Source of the DNA: Symsagittifera roscoffensis
Lineage: Eukaryota; Xenacoelomorpha; Acoela; Convolutidae
DNA: 64,000 nucleotides
Assembly: GCF_963678635.1 (NCBI RefSeq)
Contig: NC_087069.1
Location: forward strand, 21,178,660 to 21,242,659
Direction of reading: 5' to 3'
The notes under the pieces were generated by a model. It ran no database searches, was not told where the DNA came from, and saw nothing but the letters and a program-made list of their open reading frames with translations. The translations under genes were made by a program, and so were the position numbers. How positions within the stretch are numbered: the stretch's first letter is position 1; the number at the start of each line of letters is the position of its first letter. Positions 1 through 12,432 of the stretch are shown in pieces.

Positions 1-459
1 TAGACAACCACACCATCGTTTTCAATTCATTAATTCCAAATACACTTCACCATTTTTCCTAAATTTCACACTATTGTATTAAAGACACTAACCTCCATGG
101 TATTCTTCGTAATTATGACCCCATAACCCAAATGTACATCTTCTGTCCCATCACCAAGACCTTCAACGCCGAAGAATCCCGACCCTTCGCTTATCCCGCA
201 CGAGTTTGTACAACCCATAGAAATCCCAATTTTAGAATTCATCCACAACACTAAATTCAATCACAAATTATATAATCTAATCCAAAACACACCTTATGAG
301 TTTGCAGTTGGCACTGAAGAACTAACCACTATTAAGGCACTTCAATTGCTTTGGCCACTGCTTCAGACTAAAAATATCATCCGCATCTTAGCTAAACTAC
401 TAACAACTTCAGAACTAATTCACGACATCTTCCCCCACGGTTTTTTCCCCGACGACTAA
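1..459 (+). pseudogene. 3' end of orphan LTR-element protein gene, copy A (partial, frameshifted)
   Basis: This stretch aligns base by base with 17320-17773 of element B and is the C-terminal part of the same unrecognised protein. The window edge cuts off its 5' part. Where copy B has an in-frame TGA (17351-17353), this copy has the sense codon TCC near 39. Two single-base insertions relative to B, near 70 and near 189, break the frame here. From 132 to the stop TAA at 457-459 the codons still align with B. In a hand alignment of about 108 codons, roughly 39 differ silently and about 9 change the residue. That pattern means the protein was under selection while the element was active. No domain is recognised. 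Confidence 0.7.
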
Positions 460-462
460 CAG

Positions 463-540
463 GTAAGTATGAATTAAATGAATATTACTAACTAATTAAA
501 TATTAAAAAACTCACCATACTTTATTCATGTTTTCTTTAG
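463..540 (+). other. Intron-like segment just after the stop codon, copy A
   Basis: The segment starts with GTAAGT and ends TTTTCTTTAG. It lies four bases after the TAA stop. Copy B has a segment of the same length (78 nt, 17775-17852) with the same ends at the same place, although the internal sequence has diverged. Retention in two copies suggests that the packaged RNA is unspliced, or that splicing here is regulated. Confidence 0.5.
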
Positions 541-2078
541 ATTTTTAGCCTTCATCCGACGATCACCTATAAAAACCACAAAAAACAACTAAAGATCGCA
601 AATTTCATCAAACAGATTTCAAAAATTCTATTAATCTCTTACACTTATAAATTTATAAATTTAATACCAATGCAGTAAATTCATTTCTAAAATTTTCCCC
701 CACAAGCAGTAAATCTAATTATGATGAAAATTTATATCTTAATAGTTCCCCATGACTAGCAGTAAATTTCTAAATTCTATGTAGTAAATTAAATAAATGC
801 AAATGCAGTACTAACCTTTTGATATTTTCATTCATTCGCACAGAAATTCTATACACACTCGTACAGCTCGCCCACGAAGAATTGTTTAAAATAATGAATT
901 TCAGTTTCAAGTTTTCACACTCAACAACTCTAACATATAATAACATGTTTCAAACTGTCCTTTAACCCGGTTGGAAAGGAATCATATATTAAACAAAACT
1001 AACCAACGCAGCTTACTAAATACCACAAATCATAGAATAACAGCATGACTTAGAAAAGGAAACCAACGGTACCCAAACCGAATTAACCCAGTTTAAAACT
1101 GGATAATTTATTCTTTTGAAGACTATTATAAAGTCTAAGAAAGAAATAATAAAACACAAAAAAGTCGAAAGACAAACCCATACCACAAACAATTTGATTT
1201 TTGAAAAAAGGACACAACCAACAAAACATAAGTAAGACCACAACAAACCCAACATAAAACGTTGTCACATAACAGGACCCCTCACAAAAACCGCATGAAA
1301 TCATACTCCCACTCCTGGCCTAACCCACCAGGAAGGACGTCCTGAGCATGCTCTATAGCCGGCCTAACCCACCGCGCTACATCCACGCTTTGTGACCACA
1401 CCACTATTTTTAATAAGAGCTACTCAAGTGTGAGTAACTCTTCAAAATAACCGAACTAAAACAAAAAGCTTTTGTGAAAACAACTAACTAAAATCATTAT
1501 TAAAAAATATTAAACTAATAAAAGTTTTATAAAATGTAAAATCACATGATGCAATATATAGATCAGAATACAACACCAAGGACGAACATCAAAAGACAAG
1601 ACGACCCCACTACACTCGAGAGAGAATGACCAACTACAATCGATATGCCGCTCACAATCACAACTCAAAGGATTTAGAGTACGACTTGACCTCGCAGAAA
1701 AGGACTTCATTGAACTAGACCAATGACCACCTCGATGTTCAAGTATACGTACAGATCCGAGTAACCAGGCATCCCCTCCACGCACAATCTCCACGCCATT
1801 CCCAAACTAAATCAGACACAAAAGAAGTTCTCCACGAAGAACAGAAAAACCTGACATAGCCAACCATTCTGAAATCAGATTTGAATTTGTTGCGAAGACT
1901 TAGTCGTTGTCACAAGAAGAACACAACGTCTTATGTCTCTAACTCCAACTTCCTGGAACTTCCCTAACAAAAGAGGAAACGGAAGAAAATTATGATGTTC
2001 GCCAAACACCAACGTCCATCATCCATCCTTCGAATTGCAGAAGAACTATTCTAAAAAACTCTGTAAAACCCGGATGGG
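541..2078 (+). other. 3' non-coding internal region of element A
   Basis: About 1.5 kb aligns with 17853-19379 of element B, with mostly scattered substitutions and small indels, and contains no credible ORF on either strand. It includes the conserved stretch around 1300-1390 (CTGGCCTAACCCACCAG...). It ends in a short G-rich run, CCGGATGGG, directly before the LTR. That run is the only candidate for the polypurine primer and it is weak. Confidence 0.6.
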
Positions 2079-2486
2079 TGGAACCTGATCTAAACTACAT
2101 TTTATGATTGGATAAATTAAATGTTTTACCAATGTAAAGTATTTAATATTAACCAATCATGATCCATCTAACTAACAACCCACTTATTTGTAAGTGCTGA
2201 AGTTACTTGTAATTTCAGCACCAGAGAGATTTGAATTTAACTTAGAAATTAGTTGGACTCTCCCGAGCACTTCAGCAGCCGCAATAAACCAGTATACCCT
2301 AGATCTATTGAGCCTAGCAGAGACTAGTTAAACAACCTGAGACTAGATAGTATAAGAGTAAGATTAGGATCGGTATTAGACTAAGAAGTTGCACGAATCT
2401 ATCCGGCCGAAAATAAGATAGCGTGACGAGCAGACGGTGTACCCTATCCGAAATTACTCTATGAGTTACACTTCGGTCCTAACTCA
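2079..2486 (+). repeat. 3' LTR of element A (408 bp)
   Basis: It begins TGGAACCTGATC and ends GGTCCTAACTCA, so it has TG...CA ends. It aligns along its length with the two LTRs of element B (12023-12432 and 19380-19790). The flank after it (CTTTGATGTC) is unrelated to the flanks of B, which fixes the right boundary. Divergence from the B LTRs is visibly higher than between the two B LTRs. Confidence 0.85.
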
Positions 2487-4029
2487 CTTTGATGTCAAAA
2501 AGCAACATACATGCTGCAAATATCACTTTTTCAAATCAATTTACATAGCATATTTAGATTAAGCTTAGATCAATTTAGATCAAGCGGTTTTAGATCAATT
2601 TAGACTATGTTGAAGTCTATACTAGAAAAAAAATTGAGCAGGAATATAGTTTTAACCAGAAAATCACGAACCTGTCTATAATGTAAGTTCTTATCTACAG
2701 CAGTCATGAACGACTGGATCTTACAACCAGATTCCAAAACTTCAAGCGTTAAAGACAACTTATTCAAGTTCATGTTAAATAAACATTAGGAATATGATAT
2801 GGGCAAAACATCCTTTCTCGATTGACTAAGTGGACGTCCAGTGAAGGAATTGACTGACAATCGACAGAGGCTGAGAACCCTATGAATCAAAAGACCACAT
2901 GTATACCTGTGATAATAAACGTTTTCGCGGGTGGAACCCAATATTATTCTATTCCAAAACTAAACAATTCTATAACTCTGCCTACTGCCGATTTAATTTA
3001 TTTTTTAGTGTAATATTCTCTAGTATCAATCGGCGTCAATTTTTTTGAGTGTTTCCTCAATTTGTGTACATTTTGTCCTGACATTGAGTGTTTGGGCGTA
3101 TTATTTAATTAGACGCGATTCTAAGTAGACGCGATCAAACGTATTATTTAAGCAGACGCTTTCACGTTTTTAAGTCTTTCTTTCGCTCGCTTTTACAAGT
3201 TTTTGGACAAATTGGGAGTAAGTGCTTCATGGAAGGCTGCTGCAGGAGTATTTTTACGAAACATAACCGACCGGGAAGTGATCAGACATCAACGGAAGCT
3301 CGTTGTCGGTGTTGCTGCCTGGAAGCGTAGGTGGGCGTGAGTTCTGATTGACTCTTTCTTGGCTAAAATTTTTGGTCTCTCAATTTTTGGTCGGGGAACC
3401 AATGATCAGTAAGAACGTATTAGTCAGCAGATAGCAGCAACAGGGTACTAAAGTTAAGCGCAGAAGGTGGATTGAAGCGACAATCAACAAAGTGGAAACG
3501 TTTTTTCTCAGTTAAGGTTCAGTTATTTGGGATCTTGTTAACTGTTTCCCCGCTATTTCGATCTGAGTGTTTTTTTTAGTCCAGTTTTGTGTTCAATCAT
3601 TATGCGAATCATTTTGCTCGCAACCATCCTTCGATTTAATTATCATTGAAACTTTACTTGCTTCCGGTAGAGGAGGAGTGCCTTTAACCTGAAGAAAAAG
3701 GCATTATAGAAAAGATCAGAGTGCCTGTAATTCATCTCTTTCATTATTTTGTTTCTTTATTCTCAGCTGTTTGCAGGTTTTACCAAAAACATTGCGATGA
3801 AAATGATGGTATTGCAGTAGTTTGACTTTTTTCTGGTCTGATATAGTAAGTGAAAAAAAATAGTTTGTTTTCCAAATGTAGACAAAAAAAAAATAAACCT
3901 TGGATCCAAGGGCGCTCGGTGCGGGTGACCAGTACGAAAAGAATTCAGTCTAAAAACCTAAATGAAGCGATTGGTTAATTGCATTCTTTGCACTCTCGTT
4001 ACTTCTGTAAACTCCATTCTATGAGGATT
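2487..4029. other. Intergenic, no gene seen
   Basis: AT-rich sequence with no convincing ORF, RNA gene or transposon end. Short GATCAATTTAGA-type repeats occur around 2555-2610. Two 'GACGCGATtCtAAgT / GACGCGATCAAAC' type repeats occur near 3112-3140. Confidence 0.4.
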
Positions 4030-4037
4030 ACTACCAG

Positions 4038-4468
4038 CAGGGGCGGATTTAGGGGGGCGGGGCGGACGCCCCCCCCCCTCAGGGATTCGACCCCCTGCCG
4101 ACCCAAAGGGTCCTCCCTTTGATACTTTTTAAGAAATCCATTTTTGGCCGACCGACCCTAAAAATTTTCTAAAGGCGCCTTCGGCGCCAATATATACTAA
4201 TTTTGAGGGGGGAGCGCGCGCCGAAAAAACGCAATTTTTCGGTCAAAATTTTCCAAAAAGTGCCTAAAAACGCCTTTTTTGACCTGTTTTTTCAAAATTT
4301 TGCCTGCGGCCCAAAAAATTTGGTCAAAATAGGGACAAAACCGTGCTTTGGGAGAGCTCGAAAAATCAATTTGGTCGACCTAAAAAAAAAAAAAAAAAGG
4401 TCGTCAAAATTTTCGAAAATTTTTTGAAAATCCGCCCCCCCCTCGAGAAAATCCTAGATCCGCCCCTG
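4038..4468. mobile_element. hAT-type MITE (431 bp)
   Basis: The terminal inverted repeats are CAGGGGCGGATTTAGG at the left and, read inward from the right, CAGGGGCGGATCTAGG (15 of 16 match). An exact 8-bp duplication, ACTACCAG, flanks it at 4030-4037 and 4469-4476. CAGGGGCGGA-type ends plus an 8-bp duplication are the hallmark of hAT superfamily non-autonomous elements. There is no transposase inside; the short ORFs over it are chance. The interior has long C and A runs. Confidence 0.9.
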
Positions 4469-4559
4469 ACTACCAGTAAAGTTAACCATACACTGGCCGA
4501 GGTCCTCGACTCAAGTTTCGACCGAAATGGGTCGCCAAAATGGATTTTCCACGACCGAA

Positions 4560-6815
4560 ATGCCATCATCTCGGAAGAGGCTTGAGTCGCACAAAGTCGC
4601 AATTTAGATAGTTTGGGTGGCACAAAGTCGCAACATAGCTAATTTGGGTCGCACAAAGCTTAAGTAATGTAATTGTTGTCAGATTGTTTGCTTGCATAAG
4701 CGTTATACAGATGCAGATTGCAAAATAACTCGCTCGAAACGTTTTTCCTAGATCGAACTTGGCTTAAATGTTCTTCTTAGACAGCTTGAGTCGAGTCTTT
4801 CAAAAAATATCGAGTCTGGGTATTGCAACATATTGTTTTTGAGTTGCGCAAAATCGCAGAGTATTATTTTTATTCAGGCAAATTCGCGCAAATATTTCGG
4901 TTGCGCAAAGTTGCAACATACCCATTTTGAGTCGCAATGGTGCATCATACTTTTTTTGGGTCGCGTAAAGTCGCAACATATCTGTTTTTGGTCGCGCTAG
5001 GTCACACACATATTTCGGTCGCGCGAAATTGCAACATACCCATTTTGGGTCGCTATGGTCGCAACGTACACATTTTGAGTCGCAATGGTCGCAACATAAG
5101 TCCGCGACCTCGCAACATGGGTCGCGTAAAGCCATGGAATTGTAAACGGTTTTTTTTCGGTCGCGCGAAATTGCAACATACCCATTTTGAGTCGCAATGG
5201 TCGCAAAGTACACATTTTGAGTCGCAATGGTCGCAACATAAGTCCGCGACCTCGCAACATGGGTCGCGCAGATCCATGGAATTGTTGTCGGTTTTTTTTT
5301 TGCTCGCATCAGCGTTATACAGATGCATACTGCAAAATTACCCAGTATATATGTTTTTTCATGTGCAGTTAGCTAGATCAACTTATTTGCTGATCACATA
5401 CAGGACCACCATGAGAAGGCCTACACATGGTCCCCAGGTAAAATATAAGCAATGTAATCAAGCAAGTATATTCGCGGTCGATATTCTTCTCGGTCAAAAA
5501 TACTTGAGTCGACTCAGTCGAAATGTTTTTTTTTATTGATCAAAATCAATCAAAATGTTTTGTTGCGGACAAAATTTTATGGGTCGAAAAAAAAAAAATT
5601 TTTTTTCTAGATCGAACTTGATCGAAACGTTATATTTTGGTCGAACCTAGTCGAAACATAAACAGCTTGAATCAAATCGGTCAAAACATATCGAGTCTGG
5701 GTATTGCAACTTATTGTTTTTGAGTTGCTCAAAGCCGCAGAATGTTATTTTTAGTCAGGCAAAATCGCGCAATTTTGTTTGGGTCGCGTAAAGTCACAGC
5801 ATATCTGATTAAGGTCGCACTAGTTCGCGCAAATATTTGGGTTGCACAAAGTCGCAACATACCCATTTTGAGTCGCAATGGTTGCAGCATACCTTTTTTA
5901 GGTCGTGTAAAGCTGCAACATACCCAATTTAGGTCGCAATGCACGCAACATACACATTTTGTGTCTCAATTTGTGTGCAATATAACCGCGACATCGCGAA
6001 ATGGGTCGCGCAAAGTCGCAACATGCGTGCTGCAAAGTCGCAACATGGGTCGCGCAAAGTCGCAACGTGGGTCGCGCAAAGCTTAAATTATGGAATTGTT
6101 TTCGGATTTTTTTTGCTTGCACAAGCCTTATACAGGTGCAGATTGCAAAATAACCCAGTTTATATGCGTTTTCAAGATGCAGTTAGCTAGATCAACATAT
6201 TTCATTATCACATACAGGACCGCCACAAAAAAGCCTACACATGGTGCCACGTGAAATATAAGCAATCTAATCAAGCAAGTATGTTTGCGGTCGATATTCT
6301 TCTCGGGCGAAAAAACGCTCCGATCGAACTCAGTCGAAACGTGTTTTTTTTCGAAATGTTTTGTTGCGGACGAAATTTTATGGTTCGAAATATTTCTTCG
6401 GTCGAACTCGATAAAAGCGTTTTTTTTCAGATCGAACTTGGTCGAAAAAATTCTGCTTGCTTCAACTTGGTCGAAATGTTTTTCTTCGGTCGAACATAGT
6501 CGAAACATAGACAGCTTTATTCGATTCGGTCAAAACATATCGAGCCTGGTTTGTGCAACATGTTGCTTTTGAGTTGCGCAAAATCGCAAATGTTTTTTTT
6601 TTAGTCGGGCAAAGTCGCGAAAATCTTTCGGTCGCGCAACATACCCATTTTGAGTCGCAATTGTTGCAACATACTTTGTTTGGGTCGCGTAAAGTGGCAT
6701 CATATCTGTTTTGGGTTGCGCTAGGTCGCTCAAATATTTTGGTCGCACAAAGTCTCAACATGCCCATTTTGAGTCGCAATGGTCGCAACATAAGTCCCCG
6801 ACCTCGACCCGGATA
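4560..6815. repeat. Higher-order tandem repeat, about three units of 0.6-0.88 kb
   Basis: Three marker sequences recur in the same order. CGTTATACAGATGCA-like occurs near 4700, 5310 and 6125. ATATCGAGTCTGGGTATTGC-like occurs near 4806, 5690 and 6538. AAATATAAGCAAT..AATCAAGCAAGTAT occurs near 5441 and 6252. Most spacings are 810-880 bases; the first interval of one marker is 611. Within each unit are many diverged 20-40-base subrepeats built on GTCGC(G)..AAAGTCGCAACATA. The ORFs here (up to 200 residues) are by-products of the repeat: they occur on both strands and have no consistent start. Confidence 0.75.
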
Positions 6816-7216
6816 TGATTTTTTTGGTCTGGCTAGCGACGAAAAGAATTAATATTTTACTGGCAGGATTGGCACGAAAAGACTTTAGTTTACCAGGTGA
6901 ACCAATCCAGTCTCACACAGTGATGTGATGTCAACCCAGAAATGAATGGACTAGGACTAGAAACTCATTCTTCTATTTTTTAATAGCAAAGCTGCAGAGT
7001 ACATATTGGTTGTACATATTCTGGAAGTAGATTCACATATATTAACGGCGTCTTGATAAAGCGTCGAGCTTTCACCGATGGGATTTGCTTGCACTGCTTA
7101 TAACCTATTTTTCGAATACTGGGAAGAAGTCAATGGCAGCAGATTTATTCCAAGGAAAGCCCGTTTCCCGAAATTTTTGCAGATTTAGAGTGAGCACTTG
7201 GACCAATGTGACTAAT
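6816..7216. other. Intergenic, no gene seen
   Basis: About 400 bases between the tandem repeat and the foldback element, with no ORF or repeat that I can support. Confidence 0.4.
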
Positions 7217-9400
7217 ACCCCGGAATGACCTCCATACACCAAAAATGCTTATCAGACAATTCTATATATCAAGTTTGTGGAAAAATACTTGTCATACAAT
7301 TTTCATACAATTTCTAAAAATGGTTGAAAAAAGATATGAACTTATTTCTGTGGCTGTTTGATTCTAATAAAACAGTCTGGTGATAAAAAACCGAAGTTTT
7401 CGTTTTTCGAAAAAAATGCTTATCATACAATTCCCATAAATGGAAATTGTATGACTGGCATTTTTTTGATGGCGACACAAAAAATTTTTAGTCGCAAAAT
7501 CTTTTTTCAACCGCAAATCGAATTTCGTACGCAAACAAACATTTTTCGAAAAAAAAATTTTGCATGCAAAGTTTAATTTTTTGTGTGCATAACGTAGTCC
7601 TGGGTACGATAATTTTGGCTTTTATTTTCTTTTGAACTAAATTTTTTTTTTTCAAAAACGCTGAAAATTCCTATTTCTTTTGTATTGGGTGTTTAAGTAT
7701 GCCTTGATCAATGTCTGATAATTTGAAAATTCAAAAATTTAAAATAATCATCATTGAAAAATTTTGCCAAAAAACAAAAGTTTGTTACTTTTGTTATATC
7801 AATTGTGAAAGACAGCCCAATTCAGGTCGTTTACTATGCATTGTAAATGCAAGACCGTCCAACTTTTGGTGCTTTGAGTAACCATGGTCTTTGTCACTTG
7901 TGTTCGGTTACAAACACAACCGAAATTTTTCAAAAATTAAATGTAAGAACAAAAAATCAACTTTTTGGTTTATGGAAAAAACCTATCATACAATTTTTAT
8001 ATCATTACGAGGTCAAACTGTGCACTGGATAGGAGCACAATTTTGTGTCTGTATGTTGCTGGATTCCAGAGACAAGTCTTTAAACATGTTAAAAATTTGT
8101 CGGAACGATCAAAGTGAAGGAAAGAACAAAAGAAGAACAAAGGGTGCGTCCTTGTTGCGGAATCCGCTTACAATGCACAAAATGCACAGTTTGGCCTCGT
8201 AATGACATGGAAAAATGCTTATCATAGAGTTGTCATACAATTTGATAATTATAGAACTCAAATGGTTTCAAAAAATAAAATTAGAAACAAAAACAACTTT
8301 TTGGCTCAGGGCAAAAACACCTATCATACAATTCCATTTATTGGAAAAAATAGCTATCATACAATTCCATTTTTTGGAAAAAATGGCTATCATACATTTC
8401 CATACTATGAAAAAAATGTTTATCATACGATTCCATTCAATTCCATAGAATAAAAAAAATCGTATGAAAATCACATGATAACCATTTTTTTCATACAATG
8501 GAATTGTATGATAGCCATTTTTTCCAATAAATGGAATTGTATGATAGCCAATTTTTCCAATTAATGGAATTGTATGATAGGTGTTTTTGCCTTAAGCCAA
8601 AAAGTTGTTTTTTGTTTCTAATTTTATTTTCTGAAACCATTTGATTTCTGTGTTTATCAGACATTGATCAGGGCATACATAAAAACGCCATACAAAAGAA
8701 ATAGGAATTTTCAGCGTTTTTGAAAAAAAAACTTTGAAGTGAAAAGAAAAAAAGCCAATATTATTGTATCCAGGACTACGTTAAGCACACAAAAAACTAA
8801 ATTTTGCATGCAAAAAAAAACACTTTTTTCGGGAAATATTTGTTTGCGTAGAAAACTCAATTTGCGGTGGAATTCGTATGATAAACATTTTTTGACAAAA
8901 AAAATTTAACAAATGGGCCAAATTGAACTAACTTAATCAGAAAACTGATCAAGCTCATTTAAACTTACAAAAAAATTCTTGTTAAAGGTTTTCCTGAAAA
9001 AAAAATTCAATGAAAAAAACGCTTATCATACAGTTTTCATAAATGGAAATCCTATGCAAAAAAATTTTTTTCAGGAAACATTTGTTTGCGTAGAAAATTC
9101 AATTTGCGGTGGAATTCGTATGATAAACAATTTTTGACAACAAAAATTTAACAAATGGGCCAACTTGATCTAACTTAATCAGAAAACGCATTAAGCTCAT
9201 TTAAACTTACAAAAAAATTCTTGTTAAAGGTTTTCCTGAAAAAAAATGTAAAAAAAACGCTTATCATACAGTTTTCATAAATGGAAATCCTATGATAATC
9301 ATTTTTCCATAGAACTCATGCATTAAATTGTATGATAAGCATTTTTTGTATGGAATTGTATAATAAGCATTTTTTTTCTATGGAGGTCAACCCGGGCAAG
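7217..9400. mobile_element. Large foldback element, CCCGGGTTGACC family, copy 1
   Basis: The left end reads CCCCGGAATGACCTCCATA and the right end is its approximate inverse, TATGGAGGTCAACCCGGG. The arms continue inward as a very long imperfect palindrome centred near 8450, made of units like TATCATACAATTCCAT and their inverse. A roughly 240-base tandem duplication (about 8868-9100 and 9110-9300) lengthens the right arm. The same ends recur at 20777 and 23248, and a right end at about 19975, so this is a dispersed family. No transposase is encoded, and I could not fix a target duplication. Confidence 0.7.
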
Positions 9401-10882
9401 CATTAAAATGAATCAATCGCTGTTCATTTAAAAGAAAATAAATGAAGCAATAGTTTGCTTCTTGTATAACAAAAACACAAGAAATACAAAATTTGTTCAA
9501 ACTCGCCGGGGGTCATTGACAATTTGTATTTTTTGCATATTTCTGCCGTTTTTATATTCGGCCAAAATTAATATTAAGTCCCTGGAAATGTTTACTTTAT
9601 TTGAGACTTTCTGAAATTTTGGATTTCTGAAATCTGATTGGCTGATTTTTATTTTCGCTCATTCGGTATTTCGCCTATGAGGGATTCCACCGATGTTGAA
9701 GCCTCCTCGTTTCAACGCTGGATTTGGTGTAGCAGTGGAATCTGTTCCTTTTTTCAGGTTGCCAACGAATGATTGAAAAGGTTTTTGTAAGTTCTGCACT
9801 TACTATGCAAACATGAGCCTCGCTCGGCAGTGGTAAGCAGTTCTTCGGTGACAGGTGAAGATAGCAAAGGATGGCTTGCATGTTGCACCAGAGATCAGTT
9901 TATCTCCTAGCAGTCACTTTCCTCTTTTTCGTACATTATGTCGCAAAAATATCCATGGTTCTTTCGTTCTTCTGTAAAATATTATTGATTCATGTTAATT
10001 ATTCAAACAATGATTCCACTTGGAGTGACTCAAAGACGTCTCAAACATATGAGCACGAACAAATTCTGTCAACCGCCCCTATTGGCAGCAAACCCCTTAA
10101 TTAGTCAAGGTTTGCTTGTTTATGACAAAGATTCAAAACAAAGATTCCGTTGAAAGTTATTGTTCCGACTTTCGTAACAAAAATAACGGAATATTTGTGC
10201 TCGGGGTGATTTTTTTTTTCTTCAGACAAATTTCGACTTTTTACCTTACCATTTTTGACGGGATTTTTTTATATCATTCAAATAGTATTGTTGTCCTGAG
10301 CTTAAATTTGAAACGATATTTTACCTGTGATCAGTTTTCGTAAAGTTATGTGATTTTAAAGATTGGCATTTTGGCCAATTTGGGAGAATTAACACGCAAT
10401 ATGGCAGTAGGCCAACAAGTCGAAGGGCCAACAAACCGAAAAAACTTTTACCATTCCAAGAACAAGCCGAAAATTTATAATGTTATGTACCGGAATGTCA
10501 TTGTTGTTATGCAATTATTACGTAACTCTCATGTAAATTAATTACGTCTGAGGTAACTTCGGCTTCAAAATATGGCGTTTTGTAGATATAGTGGTTTGTT
10601 GAATATATTTCGATTTATTTCGCGCTATTAATGCGTAAACGGAGGTTTATTCCGTCTTAGAAATTGCTCCAATTTGGATGAAGAAAGCATATTTGCCATA
10701 CTTAATAGGAGCGAAACTTCTTTTTGCCATCACTTTGTTTGCTGATTTTCACAAAAAAAACTCAAAAAAATCGTTTTTTTTTCTATTTTTATTTATTTTT
10801 TGAAGTTTATACTGCTTCCTAGACCTCAAAACGCAGTCGGAAAAATCAAGGCTTCACCCTGATGCTAGCAGTCTTGTTTCTA
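9401..10882. other. Intergenic, no gene seen
   Basis: AT-rich sequence. A 77-residue ORF at 9871-10104 has a hydrophobic start, but no splice context or homology that I recognise supports it. I do not call it a gene. Confidence 0.4.
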
Positions 10883-11572
10883 CAGTGCTGATTTAAATTA
10901 ACCGAACAAAACGCGTTTTTCTCAAATTGGGTTGAGTTTAGCTGAAAACTTATGAAGACAAAATTTGCTAAGAATTTAAGCAAAATTAAAATGGTGTAAT
11001 TTGTTTTGCGAAATTCGGGTCCGAAATTTTACCCCAAAAATGGGTCATTTTTGCTTTTCTTAGTTAATCAAAAATTACGCCAAAAACAACCAGTCGATCA
11101 CAGACATAATTATATCAAAGTGGGCCCTTTACGTAGCCCAACAAACTTTAAGAAGGGTATAATCTCCAAAATATTGTATAAGTTAATTTATTTTTGTTTG
11201 ATAGACAAAATAGGTCATTTTTATTGAATAAAGTACCAACTTTTTATTTAAAAACAATTTTTAAACAATATGCAAATTTTTTTGGAGAAAATACCCTTCG
11301 TAAAGTTTGTTGAGCTACGTAAAAGTCTCACTTTCATATAATTATGTCTGTAATCGACTGGGTATTTTTGGCGTAAATTTTGATCAAATAAGAAAAGCCA
11401 AAATGACCCATATTTGGGGTAAAATTTTGGACCCGAATTTCGCAAAACAAAATAAACCATATTAAATCGGCTAAAATTTTAAGCAAGTTTTGTCTTCATA
11501 AGTTTTCAGAGAAAAATGCGTTTTAAATTTCAAGTTTAACGCGTTTTGTCCGGTTAATTTAAATCAGCACTG
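10883..11572. mobile_element. Tc1-like foldback MITE (690 bp)
   Basis: It starts CAGTGCTGATTTAAATTAAC and ends with the inverse (GTTAATTTAAATCAGCACTG). It is flanked by TA on both sides (10881-10882 and 11573-11574). The arms pair almost throughout. For example, the 11006-11160 region (GGGTCATTTTTGC, CAGACATAATTATAT) is mirrored at 11290-11450. TA duplications and CAGTG ends are typical of Tc1/mariner elements. No transposase is present. Confidence 0.85.
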
Positions 11573-11914
11573 TATATGATGACAAACCAATGCTACGGCC
11601 TTAAACTTTTGGTCACTCTAAAAGCACCGCTGTTCTTAGGTCTAATTTTAATGACGTCAAAATGAGATGAAAAACCCCATAGATGCAGTTCACGAGTTTG
11701 CATATATCATTATATTGCAAATTTATAGGGAAGTTTCAATCATGACAGTTATTCACACGCAACGATGTATAACCACTGCTTACACAAAAAATCGATGATT
11801 TTCTGAGGTGGGGCAAAAAGAGTCAGATGGGCTTCAAATTGAGCAAAAGCACTCTTAAATAATTTAAATTTGTTTATAAACAAATTTGAACAATTTCTGA
11901 AAATCTTGCCTTTC
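11573..11914. other. Intergenic, no gene seen
   Basis: Short spacer between the Tc1-like MITE and the remnant of a foldback element; nothing recognisable. Confidence 0.35.
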
Positions 11915-12022
11915 ATGAAAAAATGGTTATCATACAATTTTCATATATGGAAATTGTATGGTAACCCTTTTTTTTAGAAAAAAATATACGTAGTCATTTT
12001 TCATCATCAGACTGTTGTATTT
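11915..12022. mobile_element. Left part of a foldback element split by LTR element B
   Basis: The sequence ATGGTTATCATACAATTTTCATATATGGAAA...CATCATCAGACTGTTGTATTT matches 21432-21530 of the foldback copy at 20777-23248. The match resumes on the far side of element B at 19791. The copy seems truncated on its left. The last four bases, ATTT, are the target duplication of element B. Confidence 0.7.
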
Positions 12023-12432
12023 TGGAATCTGATCTAAACTACATTTTATTATTGGATAAATTAGATATTTTACCACTGTAAAATATTTAATATTAACCAA
12101 TCATAATCCATGCGACTAACAACCCACTTATTTGTAAGTGCTGAAATTACTTGTAATATCAGCACCAGAGTGATTTGAATTTAACTTAGAAATTAGTTAC
12201 CTCTCCAAGAGAACTTCAGCAGTTGCAATAAGCCAGTATACTCTAGATCTATTGAGCCTAGCAGAGACTAGTTAACCACCCTGAGACTAGTAGATATAAG
12301 AGTAAGATTAGGATCGGTATTAGACTAAGAAGTTGCACGAATCGATCCGGCCGAAAATAAGATAGCGTGACAAGCAGACGGTGTACCCTAACCGACATTA
12401 CTCTATGAGTTAACCACATCGGTCCTAACTCA
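12023..12432 (+). repeat. 5' LTR of element B (410 bp)
   Basis: It runs from TGGAATCTGATC to GGTCCTAACTCA and aligns end to end with 19380-19790 and 2079-2486. It contains the conserved block CTAGATCTATTGAGCCTAGCAG near 12242, shared by all three LTR copies. Confidence 0.85.

Noticed and set aside
4800-6852. ORFs up to 200 residues in the tandem repeat
   Set aside because: They occur on both strands in overlapping frames and follow the DNA repeat period. There is no sign of coding constraint.
9871-10104. Small membrane protein gene
   Set aside because: A hydrophobic start alone. No splice sites or conserved residues, and it lies in AT-rich spacer.
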